A DNA stretch of 64,000 nt from positions 682,001-746,000 of the forward strand of contig CP005973.1 of NCBI GenBank assembly GCA_000940995.1. The letters are read 5' to 3'. The notes under the pieces are model-generated. The model was not told the DNA's origin. It saw only the letters and a list, made by a program, of their open reading frames with translations, and did not search any database. Positions within the stretch are counted from its first letter, which is position 1, and every line of letters starts with the position of its first letter. This DNA comes from Photobacterium gaetbulicola Gung47. Lineage in GTDB: Bacteria; Pseudomonadota; Gammaproteobacteria; Enterobacterales; Vibrionaceae. Both the position numbers and the translations under genes were made by a program. This document shows positions 57,417 to 64,000 of this stretch, piece by piece.

Positions 57417-59324
57417 ATGAATACCAGCAATAAGAAATTGGATCTTATTTGTTTGGGGCGAGTTGCCGTTGACTTGTATGGCCAGCAAATTGGGGCTCGC
57501 CTAGAGGATATGGGCACTTTCTCTAAGTATCTCGGTGGGTCGTCAGGCAACGTCGCTTATGGCACGGCAAGGCAGGGGTTGAAGTCTTCCATGCTGGCGA
57601 GGGTTGGGGATGAGCACATGGGGCGCTTCTTACGCGAAGAGCTGCAGCGAGTTGGTGTTGATACCAGTCACTTAATTACCGATAAAGAACGTCTTACCGC
57701 CTTGGTCATCCTTGGTATTAAGGATGAAGACACCTTCCCACTGATCTTCTACCGTGATAATTGCGCAGATATGGCTATCACTGCCGATGATATTGATGAG
57801 CAATATATTGCCTCGGCACGCTGCTTGGCAATTACTGGTACTCATCTGTCACATCCCAACACCCGCGAAGCCGTGCTGACCGCCTTGCGCTATGCCCGTA
57901 AGCACGGCGTGAAAACAGCCATAGATATTGATTACCGCCCCGTGCTTTGGGGGCTAACTACCTTGGGAGATGGCGAAACGCGCTTTATTGAGTCAGGCAA
58001 GGTTACCGAGCAACTTCAAGAAGTGCTGGGCTTGTTCGATTTGATTGTTGGTACAGAAGAAGAATTCCACATTGCAGGTGGCTCGACGGACACTGTGGAA
58101 GCGCTGAAAGCCGTACGTGAAGTGAGTAATGCCGAGTTAGTGTGCAAGCGTGGTCCGCTAGGTTGCTCAGTATTTTCTGGTGAGATCCCTAATGATCTCG
58201 ACGACGGTGTCACCGTTGAAGGTGTTCGGGTCGACGTTCTTAATGTTCTCGGTGCTGGTGATGCCTTTATGTCAGGGCTGTTGCGTGGCTACCTAAATGA
58301 TGAAGGTTGGGAAAAAGCCTGTGCCTATGCCAATGCCTGTGGTGCCTTGGTCGTCTCTCGCCATGGTTGTGCACCGGCCATGCCTTCGAAACAAGAGTTG
58401 GATGATTACTTGTCTCGTGCTGGTGATGTTCCTCGTCCTGATCTGGATGAGCGTTTAAACCATCTTCATCGGGTAACGACAAGGGATAAAGAGTGGGACG
58501 AACTCTGTGTGCTGGCTTTTGATCACCGTATCCAGTTCGTCGATATGGCCCGCGAAGCCAATGCCGATATCAGCCGGATCAGGTCACTGAAAAAGCTTAT
58601 TCTGCAGGCGAGTCGCGAAGTGGCTGAAGAGGCGGGCTTATCCGGCAAAGCGGGATTGCTGTGTGACAGCACATTTGGTCAAGACGTACTGAACGAAATC
58701 ACCGGGGAAGGCTGGTGGATTGGCCGGCCGGTAGAGCTGCCAGCTTCCCGTCCTCTTGAACTAGAACACGGCAATATTGGTACCCAGCTGATTGATTGGC
58801 CGCTGGAGCATGTTGTTAAGTGCCTGGTGTTCTTCCACCCTGATGATCATCATGCGTTACGTCTTGAGCAAGAAAAGCAAGTGTGTGAAGTGTATCAAGC
58901 GTGCTGCAAGACAGGTCATGAGCTGCTGCTAGAAGTGATTTTGCCTGCTGATATGGAGCGCACCGATGAGTTATACCTGCGCGCGATGCAGCGTTTCTAC
59001 AACTTAGGCGTGAAACCGGATTGGTGGAAACTGCCGCCAATGGCTGCTGAATCATGGCAGGAGGTGAATGCGCTGATCAGAGACCGCGATGCGTATTGTC
59101 GTGGGGTTGTATTGCTGGGCCTGGACGCACCAGAAAACGAGTTGAAAGCCGGGTTCAATGCAGCAGCAAGTACCGATATCGTAAAAGGTTTTGCCGTTGG
59201 CAGGACTATTTTCGGCCAGCCTTCCCGTTTGTGGCTAGCTAATGACATTGATGATGCTGGCTTGATTGAGCAGATCAAGCAGAACTATCACAACTTAATA
59301 ACCCTGTGGCGTCAGCGTGGCTAA
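57417..59324 (+). CDS. iolC: IolC kinase fused to DUF2090 aldolase-like domain (set 2)
   Basis: The 635-residue fusion has an N-terminal PfkB kinase (about residues 1-330) with SKYLGGSSGNVAYGTARQGL and NVLGAGDAFMSGLLRG containing the catalytic Asp. It phosphorylates 2-deoxy-5-keto-gluconate. A C-terminal DUF2090 domain (about 340-635) includes LCVLAFDHRIQFVDMAREA and GLLCDSTFGQDVLNE and has an aldolase-like TIM barrel; such domains are thought to act as the 2-deoxy-5-keto-gluconate-6-phosphate aldolase. This would let set 2 work without iolJ. ATG 57417 is chosen because GGAAGGAG lies 8 bases before it; a GTG at 57408 overlaps that site. iolD follows 11 bases later. Confidence 0.92.
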   Translation: MNTSNKKLDLICLGRVAVDLYGQQIGARLEDMGTFSKYLGGSSGNVAYGTARQGLKSSMLARVGDEHMGRFLREELQRVGVDTSHLITDKERLTALVILGIKDEDTFPLIFYRDNCADMAITADDIDEQYIASARCLAITGTHLSHPNTREAVLTALRYARKHGVKTAIDIDYRPVLWGLTTLGDGETRFIESGKVTEQLQEVLGLFDLIVGTEEEFHIAGGSTDTVEALKAVREVSNAELVCKRGPLGCSVFSGEIPNDLDDGVTVEGVRVDVLNVLGAGDAFMSGLLRGYLNDEGWEKACAYANACGALVVSRHGCAPAMPSKQELDDYLSRAGDVPRPDLDERLNHLHRVTTRDKEWDELCVLAFDHRIQFVDMAREANADISRIRSLKKLILQASREVAEEAGLSGKAGLLCDSTFGQDVLNEITGEGWWIGRPVELPASRPLELEHGNIGTQLIDWPLEHVVKCLVFFHPDDHHALRLEQEKQVCEVYQACCKTGHELLLEVILPADMERTDELYLRAMQRFYNLGVKPDWWKLPPMAAESWQEVNALIRDRDAYCRGVVLLGLDAPENELKAGFNAAASTDIVKGFAVGRTIFGQPSRLWLANDIDDAGLIEQIKQNYHNLITLWRQRG

Positions 59325-59335
59325 AGGAGTCGAGC

Positions 59336-61186
59336 ATGAGTGTTAATACGGTACGCCTGACGATGGCTCAGGCTTTGGTGAAATACCTGCAAGCGCAGAA
59401 AGTCGAGATCGACGGTGAGATCCAACCCATGTTTGCCGGTGTGTTTGCCATTTTCGGACACGGTAATGTTGCCGGGCTAGGGGAGGCGCTCTATCACGCC
59501 AATGAAGCACTGCCGACCTACCGCGCCCATAACGAGCAGGCTATGGCGCACAGTGCCATTGCTTTTGCCAAGGCCAATAACCGCCAACGTATGATGGCGG
59601 CGACAACATCGGTCGGGCCAGGGGCTCTGAATATGGTCACAGCAGCAGCACTGGCCCATGTCAACCGCCTGCCTGTATTGCTTCTGCCGGGCGATACATT
59701 TGCTACCCGTGAACCGGACCCTGTGCTGCAGCAAGTTGAAGACTGGAGTGATGCGACTATCACACCGAATGATTGTTTCAAACCGGTGAGCCGATTCTTT
59801 GACCGCATCACCCGTCCAGAGCAGTTGCTAAATAGTTTGCCGCAAGCGATGCGGGTGTTGACCGATCCGGTTGAGTGCGGCCCGGCAACGATAGCGATTC
59901 CGCAAGATGTCCAGACCATGGCGTTTGATTACCCGCTTCATTTCTTTAAAGAGAAAATCCACCGTGTGCGCCGACCTGGGGCAGATGAGCATGAGCTGAC
60001 CGAAGTTGTTGAGTTGATCAAACAGGCTAAGCAACCGCTGGTCATTGCCGGTGGCGGTATTCACTATTCCGGCGCGTTGGAACAGTTCCGTGAGTTTGTA
60101 GAAACCTACCAGTTACCAGTAGGTGAAACCCAGGCCGGTAAAGGGGCATTGCCTTGGGATCATACTTCCAACCTTGGTTCAATTGGCGTGACAGGATCTG
60201 CGGCGGTGAACCAGATGGCTGCTGAAGCGGACGTGATCATCGCGGTGGGAACACGCTTGCAGGACTTTACCTCTAGCTCAAGAGCACTGTTTAAAGCCGA
60301 TGCCAAGATAGTTTCGCTGAATGTGAACGGCTTTGATGCAACGAAGCATTATGGGATCCCTCTGGTAGCTGATGCCAAGGTGGCATTACCTCAATTAACC
60401 CAGTATCTGGTCGACTGGCAGGTCTCGACGGTTTGGCAGAATAAAGCAGAGACACTTCGTCTGGAGTGGAACAAAACCGTATCTATTGCCATGACTGATC
60501 GTGGTACGGCACTGCCGACTGACGCAGAGGTTATTGGTGCGGTTAACCGCGCGGCGGGCGAGAAAGATATCGTCGTTTGTGCCGCCGGTGGGTTGCCGGG
60601 TGAACTGCATAAACTGTGGCGTACCCGTTATGACAAAGGGTACCACCTCGAATATGGCTTCTCTTGCATGGGGTATGAAATTGCTGGCGGCCTTGGCGTC
60701 AAGATGGCTAAACCGGATTCAGAAGTATTCGTTATGATCGGTGATGGCTCATATCTGATGCTGAATTCCGAAATTTCCACCTCGGTGATGCTAGGGCACA
60801 AGTTGGTACTCGTGGTACTGGATAACCGTGGATTCGGCTGTATCAATCGTCTTCAGCATGCTTGCGGCGGGGCTGGTTTCAATAACTTGCTCAAGGACTG
60901 TAACACCATTGAAGAAGGTGCACCGAAGACTGATTTTGCCGCCCATGCTCGCTCGCTAGGGGCACAGGCAGAAAAAGTCGCCAACATTGCAGAGCTAGAG
61001 CAAGCCTTGGTGCGGGCGAAGCAGGCGACATCAACATATGTAATCACCCTGGATACCGATCCGCTGAGTACGACTGAATCGGGTGGTTCATGGTGGGAAG
61101 TGGCAGTACCTGAAGTATCTGAGCGCGAACAAGTGCGTGCAGCCAGATCAAGGTATGAAATCGCCAAACAACAGCAAGTGATTTAA
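59336..61186 (+). CDS. iolD: Trihydroxycyclohexane-1,2-dione hydrolase, ThDP-dependent (set 2)
   Basis: The 616-residue enzyme is paralogous to that at 32,404, with the same reaction in the same pathway. Motifs include HNEQAMAHSAIAFAKAN (Glu of the ThDP PYR domain), VIAGGGIHYSGA, and GDGSYLMLNSEISTS with the ThDP/metal ligands. ATG 59336 follows AAAGGAGTCGAGC; an in-frame ATG ten codons upstream overlaps the iolC2 stop. It is part of an iolC-iolD-iolE-iolA operon with gaps of 11-15 bases. Confidence 0.95.
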   Translation: MSVNTVRLTMAQALVKYLQAQKVEIDGEIQPMFAGVFAIFGHGNVAGLGEALYHANEALPTYRAHNEQAMAHSAIAFAKANNRQRMMAATTSVGPGALNMVTAAALAHVNRLPVLLLPGDTFATREPDPVLQQVEDWSDATITPNDCFKPVSRFFDRITRPEQLLNSLPQAMRVLTDPVECGPATIAIPQDVQTMAFDYPLHFFKEKIHRVRRPGADEHELTEVVELIKQAKQPLVIAGGGIHYSGALEQFREFVETYQLPVGETQAGKGALPWDHTSNLGSIGVTGSAAVNQMAAEADVIIAVGTRLQDFTSSSRALFKADAKIVSLNVNGFDATKHYGIPLVADAKVALPQLTQYLVDWQVSTVWQNKAETLRLEWNKTVSIAMTDRGTALPTDAEVIGAVNRAAGEKDIVVCAAGGLPGELHKLWRTRYDKGYHLEYGFSCMGYEIAGGLGVKMAKPDSEVFVMIGDGSYLMLNSEISTSVMLGHKLVLVVLDNRGFGCINRLQHACGGAGFNNLLKDCNTIEEGAPKTDFAAHARSLGAQAEKVANIAELEQALVRAKQATSTYVITLDTDPLSTTESGGSWWEVAVPEVSEREQVRAARSRYEIAKQQQVI

Positions 61187-61197
61187 GGAGAATTAGC

Positions 61198-62106
61198 ATG
61201 ACTGTTCAACTAGGTATCAACCCACTGACTTGGACCAACGATGACTTGCCATCTTTGGGTGCAGAAACACCATTAGCAACATGTTTGACTGAAGGGCGCC
61301 AAGCCGGTTTTGCTGGCTTCGAACTTGGCAATAAGTTTCCGCGTGAAGCCAGTGTGCTAGGACCGATACTCGCCAATCATGATCTTAAGTTGGTGTCAGG
61401 CTGGTACTCCGGCGAATTGCTTACCCGCACGGTAGAGGAAGAAATCGAAGCGGTTCAGCCTCACTTGACCTTACTGAGTGAGTTGGGTGCCAAGGTGATG
61501 GTATTTGCTGAAGTCACCGGATGCATTCACGGCCAGCAAGATACACCGGTGCGTCTTCGCCCTAACTTTCCCGCTGATAAATGGCGAGAGTACGGCAAGA
61601 AACTTAGCGAGTTTGCCAAGTACACCAAAAGCCAGGGGGTTGAGGTAGCCTATCACCATCATATGGGCACCGTTATCGAGACTGCTGAAGATATCGATAA
61701 CCTGATGGAATACACCAGTGAAGAAGTGGGGCTGTTGCTTGATACCGGTCATCTGACCTTTGCTGGCGCTGATCCGGTACAGGTGGCAACGCGTTGGGCC
61801 CACCGGATTAACCATGTTCATACCAAAGATATTCGTGCTGATGTACTGGCTGATGTGAAGAACCGCAATACCAGCTTCCTTGATGCAGTACTCGATGGCG
61901 TATTCACTGTTCCGGGCGATGGTTGTGTGAATTATCCAGCAGTATTCGAGCAGTTAAAAAACGTCAATTATCAGGGCTGGTTGGTCGTGGAAGCTGAGCA
62001 GGACCCTGCAATCGCTCATCCAATGACCTATGCCACTTTAGGTTTTAATAATTTACAAGAACTTGCTCGCGAGGCCGGGCTATTAGAAGGCGAAGGCCGA
62101 GAGTAA
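61198..62106 (+). CDS. iolE: myo-Inosose-2 dehydratase (set 2)
   Basis: This 302-residue paralogue of the set 1 dehydratase has LGINPLTWTNDDLPSLGAETPLATCL at the N-terminus, SGWYSGELLTR, YHHHMGTVIE, LLDTGHLTFAG and VVEAEQDPAIAHPM. The catalytic-site histidines, Asp and Glu are conserved. RBS AAGGAGAA precedes ATG 61198. It is located between iolD and iolA, transcribed as one unit. Confidence 0.95.
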   Translation: MTVQLGINPLTWTNDDLPSLGAETPLATCLTEGRQAGFAGFELGNKFPREASVLGPILANHDLKLVSGWYSGELLTRTVEEEIEAVQPHLTLLSELGAKVMVFAEVTGCIHGQQDTPVRLRPNFPADKWREYGKKLSEFAKYTKSQGVEVAYHHHMGTVIETAEDIDNLMEYTSEEVGLLLDTGHLTFAGADPVQVATRWAHRINHVHTKDIRADVLADVKNRNTSFLDAVLDGVFTVPGDGCVNYPAVFEQLKNVNYQGWLVVEAEQDPAIAHPMTYATLGFNNLQELAREAGLLEGEGRE

Positions 62107-62121
62107 TTACAGGAGCAAACA

Positions 62122-63630
62122 ATGGAAACAGTTCAAAACTTCATTCAGGGCCAAATCAGCGAAAGTCACAGCCAGCGCTTTGCCCCGGTATTCAATCCAG
62201 CAACCGGTGAGCAGACCCGTCAGGTCGTATTGAGCTCAGCTGCTGAAACCGCCGAAGCCATCGCTGCTGCTGATAAGGCATTTCCTGCATGGGCAAAGAC
62301 ATCGCCGCTCAAGCGTGCTCGCGTGATGTTCAAATTCAAAGCCTTGCTTGAGCAGAACATGGATGAGCTGGCTCGCCTGATCTCAAGTGAGCACGGTAAA
62401 GTTTATTCAGATGCAGTGGGTGAAGTGACCCGTGGCCTTGAGGTAGTTGAGTTTGCCTGTGGTATTCCGCATCTTCAGAAAGGGGAGCATTCAGCCAATG
62501 TGGGGACTGGTGTCGATAGTCACTCGCTGATGCAGCCACTAGGTGTCTGTGCGGGTATTACCCCATTCAACTTCCCGGCAATGGTGCCCATGTGGATGTT
62601 CCCGATTGCCTTGGCGACGGGTAATACTTTTGTGTTGAAGCCTTCGGAAAAAGATCCCTCTCTAGGATTGGTGTTGGCCGAGCTGCTTAAAGAAGCCGGT
62701 TTGCCTGACGGTGTCTTTAATGTGGTGAACGGTGACAAGGAAGCGGTTGATGTATTGCTTACCGATCCGCGTGTACAAGCGGTCAGCTTCGTAGGGTCGA
62801 CGCCGATTGCTGAGTACATTTACTCAACTGCATCAGCGCATGGCAAGCGTTGCCAGGCACTGGGCGGTGCGAAGAACCACTGTATCTTGATGCCTGATGC
62901 CGACCTGGATATGGCGACAAGCGCGATCATGGGCGCTGCTTATGGTGCCGCTGGTGAGCGTTGTATGGCATTGTCTGTCGTAGTTGCGGTTGGTGATGAA
63001 ACGGCTGATCAGCTTATCGGTAAGCTGAAGTCTCAAATTGATGTGATGAAAGTTGGCCCGGGCGTGGTTGAAGGCCCTGAAAATGACATGGGCCCCGTGA
63101 TTTCCTCACAGCACAAAGACAAGATCTGTGAATACATCACATCGGGTGTAGAGCAGGGCGCATCCTTGGTGGTCGATGGCCGTGATATCCGCATTGAAGG
63201 GCATGAGAATGGTTTCTTCGTTGGGCCAACATTGTTCGATAATGTGTCACCGGAGATGACCATCTACCAAGAAGAGATTTTCGGCCCTGTGCTTGCGATT
63301 GTCCGTGTGCCTGACTACCAGACCGGCCTTGAGCTTATCAACCGTCACGAGTACGGCAATGGTACCGCGATCTTTACCCGTGATGGCGAAACCGCTCGTC
63401 AGTTCAGTGAAGATGTACTGGCGGGTATGGTCGGGATTAACGTGCCAATCCCTGTTCCGATGGCGTTCCACAGTTTCGGTGGCTGGAAGCGCTCTGTGTT
63501 TGGCCCGTTGAATGTTCACGGCAACGATGGTGTTCGTTTCTACACCCGAATGAAGACAGTGACCAGTCGCTGGCCAGCCAGTGTTCGTTTAGAGCAGCAC
63601 AGCAGCAGCTTTGTGATGCCAACGATGTAA
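62122..63630 (+). CDS. iolA: Methylmalonate/malonate semialdehyde dehydrogenase (CoA-acylating)
   Basis: The 502-residue aldehyde dehydrogenase converts malonate semialdehyde, the aldolase product, to acetyl-CoA and CO2 with NAD. Signatures are GITPFNFPAMVPMWMFPIA, LKPSEKDPS and the catalytic Cys281 in GAAGERCMALSVV, with FGPLNVHG near the end, all typical of MmsA/IolA. RBS AGGAGCAAAC precedes ATG 62122. It is the only iolA in the window and must serve both inositol sets. A strong terminator follows. Confidence 0.95.
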   Translation: METVQNFIQGQISESHSQRFAPVFNPATGEQTRQVVLSSAAETAEAIAAADKAFPAWAKTSPLKRARVMFKFKALLEQNMDELARLISSEHGKVYSDAVGEVTRGLEVVEFACGIPHLQKGEHSANVGTGVDSHSLMQPLGVCAGITPFNFPAMVPMWMFPIALATGNTFVLKPSEKDPSLGLVLAELLKEAGLPDGVFNVVNGDKEAVDVLLTDPRVQAVSFVGSTPIAEYIYSTASAHGKRCQALGGAKNHCILMPDADLDMATSAIMGAAYGAAGERCMALSVVVAVGDETADQLIGKLKSQIDVMKVGPGVVEGPENDMGPVISSQHKDKICEYITSGVEQGASLVVDGRDIRIEGHENGFFVGPTLFDNVSPEMTIYQEEIFGPVLAIVRVPDYQTGLELINRHEYGNGTAIFTRDGETARQFSEDVLAGMVGINVPIPVPMAFHSFGGWKRSVFGPLNVHGNDGVRFYTRMKTVTSRWPASVRLEQHSSSFVMPTM

Positions 63631-63650
63631 TAAGCAATTGAAATTAAACG

Positions 63651-63686
63651 AAAAAGCCAGGCTGCATAGTGAGCCTGGTTTTTTTC
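63651..63686. terminator. Terminator of the iolC2-iolA operon
   Basis: CCAGGCT (63657-63663) pairs with AGCCTGG (63672-63678) around an 8-base loop, with seven or more T downstream. An A-run upstream of the stem makes it usable in both directions, as expected between convergent genes. Confidence 0.85.
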
Positions 63687-63718
63687 GTATATGTTACCAA
63701 GTAGCTTGCTATCGTTTG

Positions 63719-63988
63719 TTACCGGTATCTACGGGCGATATAGACAGTGCCTAGCCCATAAGTTGTGATTAATCCTAGTAAGATCAGATTTCCGGTGTTA
63801 GGTGATACTAGGGTAAATACTTTAACCATCAGTGACACTAACAAGTCACTTCCCTCCCACAGCAGCATAAATGTTAATGGTAAGGAGCTAGGGTTAACGG
63901 ATTCGCGAATATAGGCAAGGCTGATAAAAGCTGGCAGGCTGCAGAACAAGAAAAAGCCCAATGCCATTGCTGCAATCTGTGAGTCCAT
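63719..63988 (-). CDS. Small membrane protein of unknown function, upstream end uncertain
   Basis: At least 89 residues with two or three hydrophobic segments (IAAMALGFFLFCSLPAFISLAYI; FMLLWEGSDLLVSLMVKVFTLV; LILLGLITTYGLGTVYIARRY) and a positively charged C-terminus. ATG 63988 is a plausible start, but the frame remains open to the end of the window, so the protein could be longer. No family recognised. It converges on iolA. Confidence 0.45.
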   Translation of the reverse strand: MDSQIAAMALGFFLFCSLPAFISLAYIRESVNPSSLPLTFMLLWEGSDLLVSLMVKVFTLVSPNTGNLILLGLITTYGLGTVYIARRYR

Positions 63989-64000
63989 CAAGACATTTTG

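Noticed and set aside
1..64000. CRISPR arrays, rRNA, tRNA, integrase or transposase genes
   Set aside because: No regularly spaced repeats, no cloverleaf with CCA-type end and no recognisable recombinase or transposase motif were seen on either strand. Short remnants near 46,000 are too weak to call an insertion sequence.

Overview
The window looks like chromosomal DNA of a marine gammaproteobacterium of the family Vibrionaceae. A Photobacterium- or Vibrio-like genome is my best guess, based on the Mrp antiporter layout, the DUF3012 lipoprotein, the ribosome-recycling-factor-like protein and general codon style. No rRNA, tRNA, CRISPR array, integrase or intact insertion sequence was seen. Genus and replicon are inference.

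Region 1 (1-15,750) is a phosphotransferase (PTS) island. After the tail of a TauE/SafE exporter and an exported beta-carbonic anhydrase come a split fructose-type PTS (IIB, IIC), a GH38 alpha-mannosidase of MngB type, an HPr-EI-EIIA multiphosphoryl-transfer protein and a SemiSWEET transporter. A second IIB-IIC pair follows, with three exported proteins behind it: a metallophosphoesterase, an NPP1/NLP cytolysin-like protein carrying GHRHDWE, and an EEP-superfamily phosphoesterase. Both IIB genes sit 30-40 bases behind an intrinsic terminator, which suggests controlled read-through.

Region 2 (15,750-20,600) holds a protein made of three fused RidA domains and an electrophile- or redox-stress group: an HxlR regulator, a frameshifted AhpD-like gene, an MdaB-like reductase and a flavin reductase. 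Shared palindromic elements mark the HxlR and MdaB promoters. Region 3 (20,595-26,190, minus strand) is a complete Mrp/Mnh Na+/H+ antiporter operon with A and B fused. Region 4 (26,300-28,300) has a zinc ribbon protein, a phosphodiesterase and a GNAT acetyltransferase.

Region 5 (28,400-63,690) carries two parallel inositol catabolic gene sets. Set 1 has a LysR regulator, an IolT-type MFS transporter, iolE, iolD, a Gfo/Idh dehydrogenase, iolC, iolB, iolJ, an RpiR regulator, an IolI-like isomerase and an EamA exporter. Set 2 has lpd, iolB, iolG and a second RpiR regulator, then an inositol-type ABC transporter, and then an iolC-DUF2090 fusion, iolD, iolE and iolA. Set 1 makes its aldolase as a separate IolJ and has no iolA. 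Set 2 carries the aldolase as a C-terminal fusion and supplies the only iolA. A 16-base palindrome, TGAAA-N6-TTTC(A/G), recurs in the iolT/iolE, iolB2, rpiR2 and ABC/iolC2 control regions and is the likely RpiR operator. The two sets are separated by household or unknown genes (41,460-46,060), including a decayed EamA transporter, and by a smaller group (51,500-52,900).

The most unusual combination is an NLP toxin-like protein and two exported phosphoesterases inside a sugar PTS operon, about 15 kb from a doubled inositol pathway. NLPs of plant pathogens bind inositol-containing sphingolipids, so use of inositol lipids from algae or plants is a testable but speculative reading.
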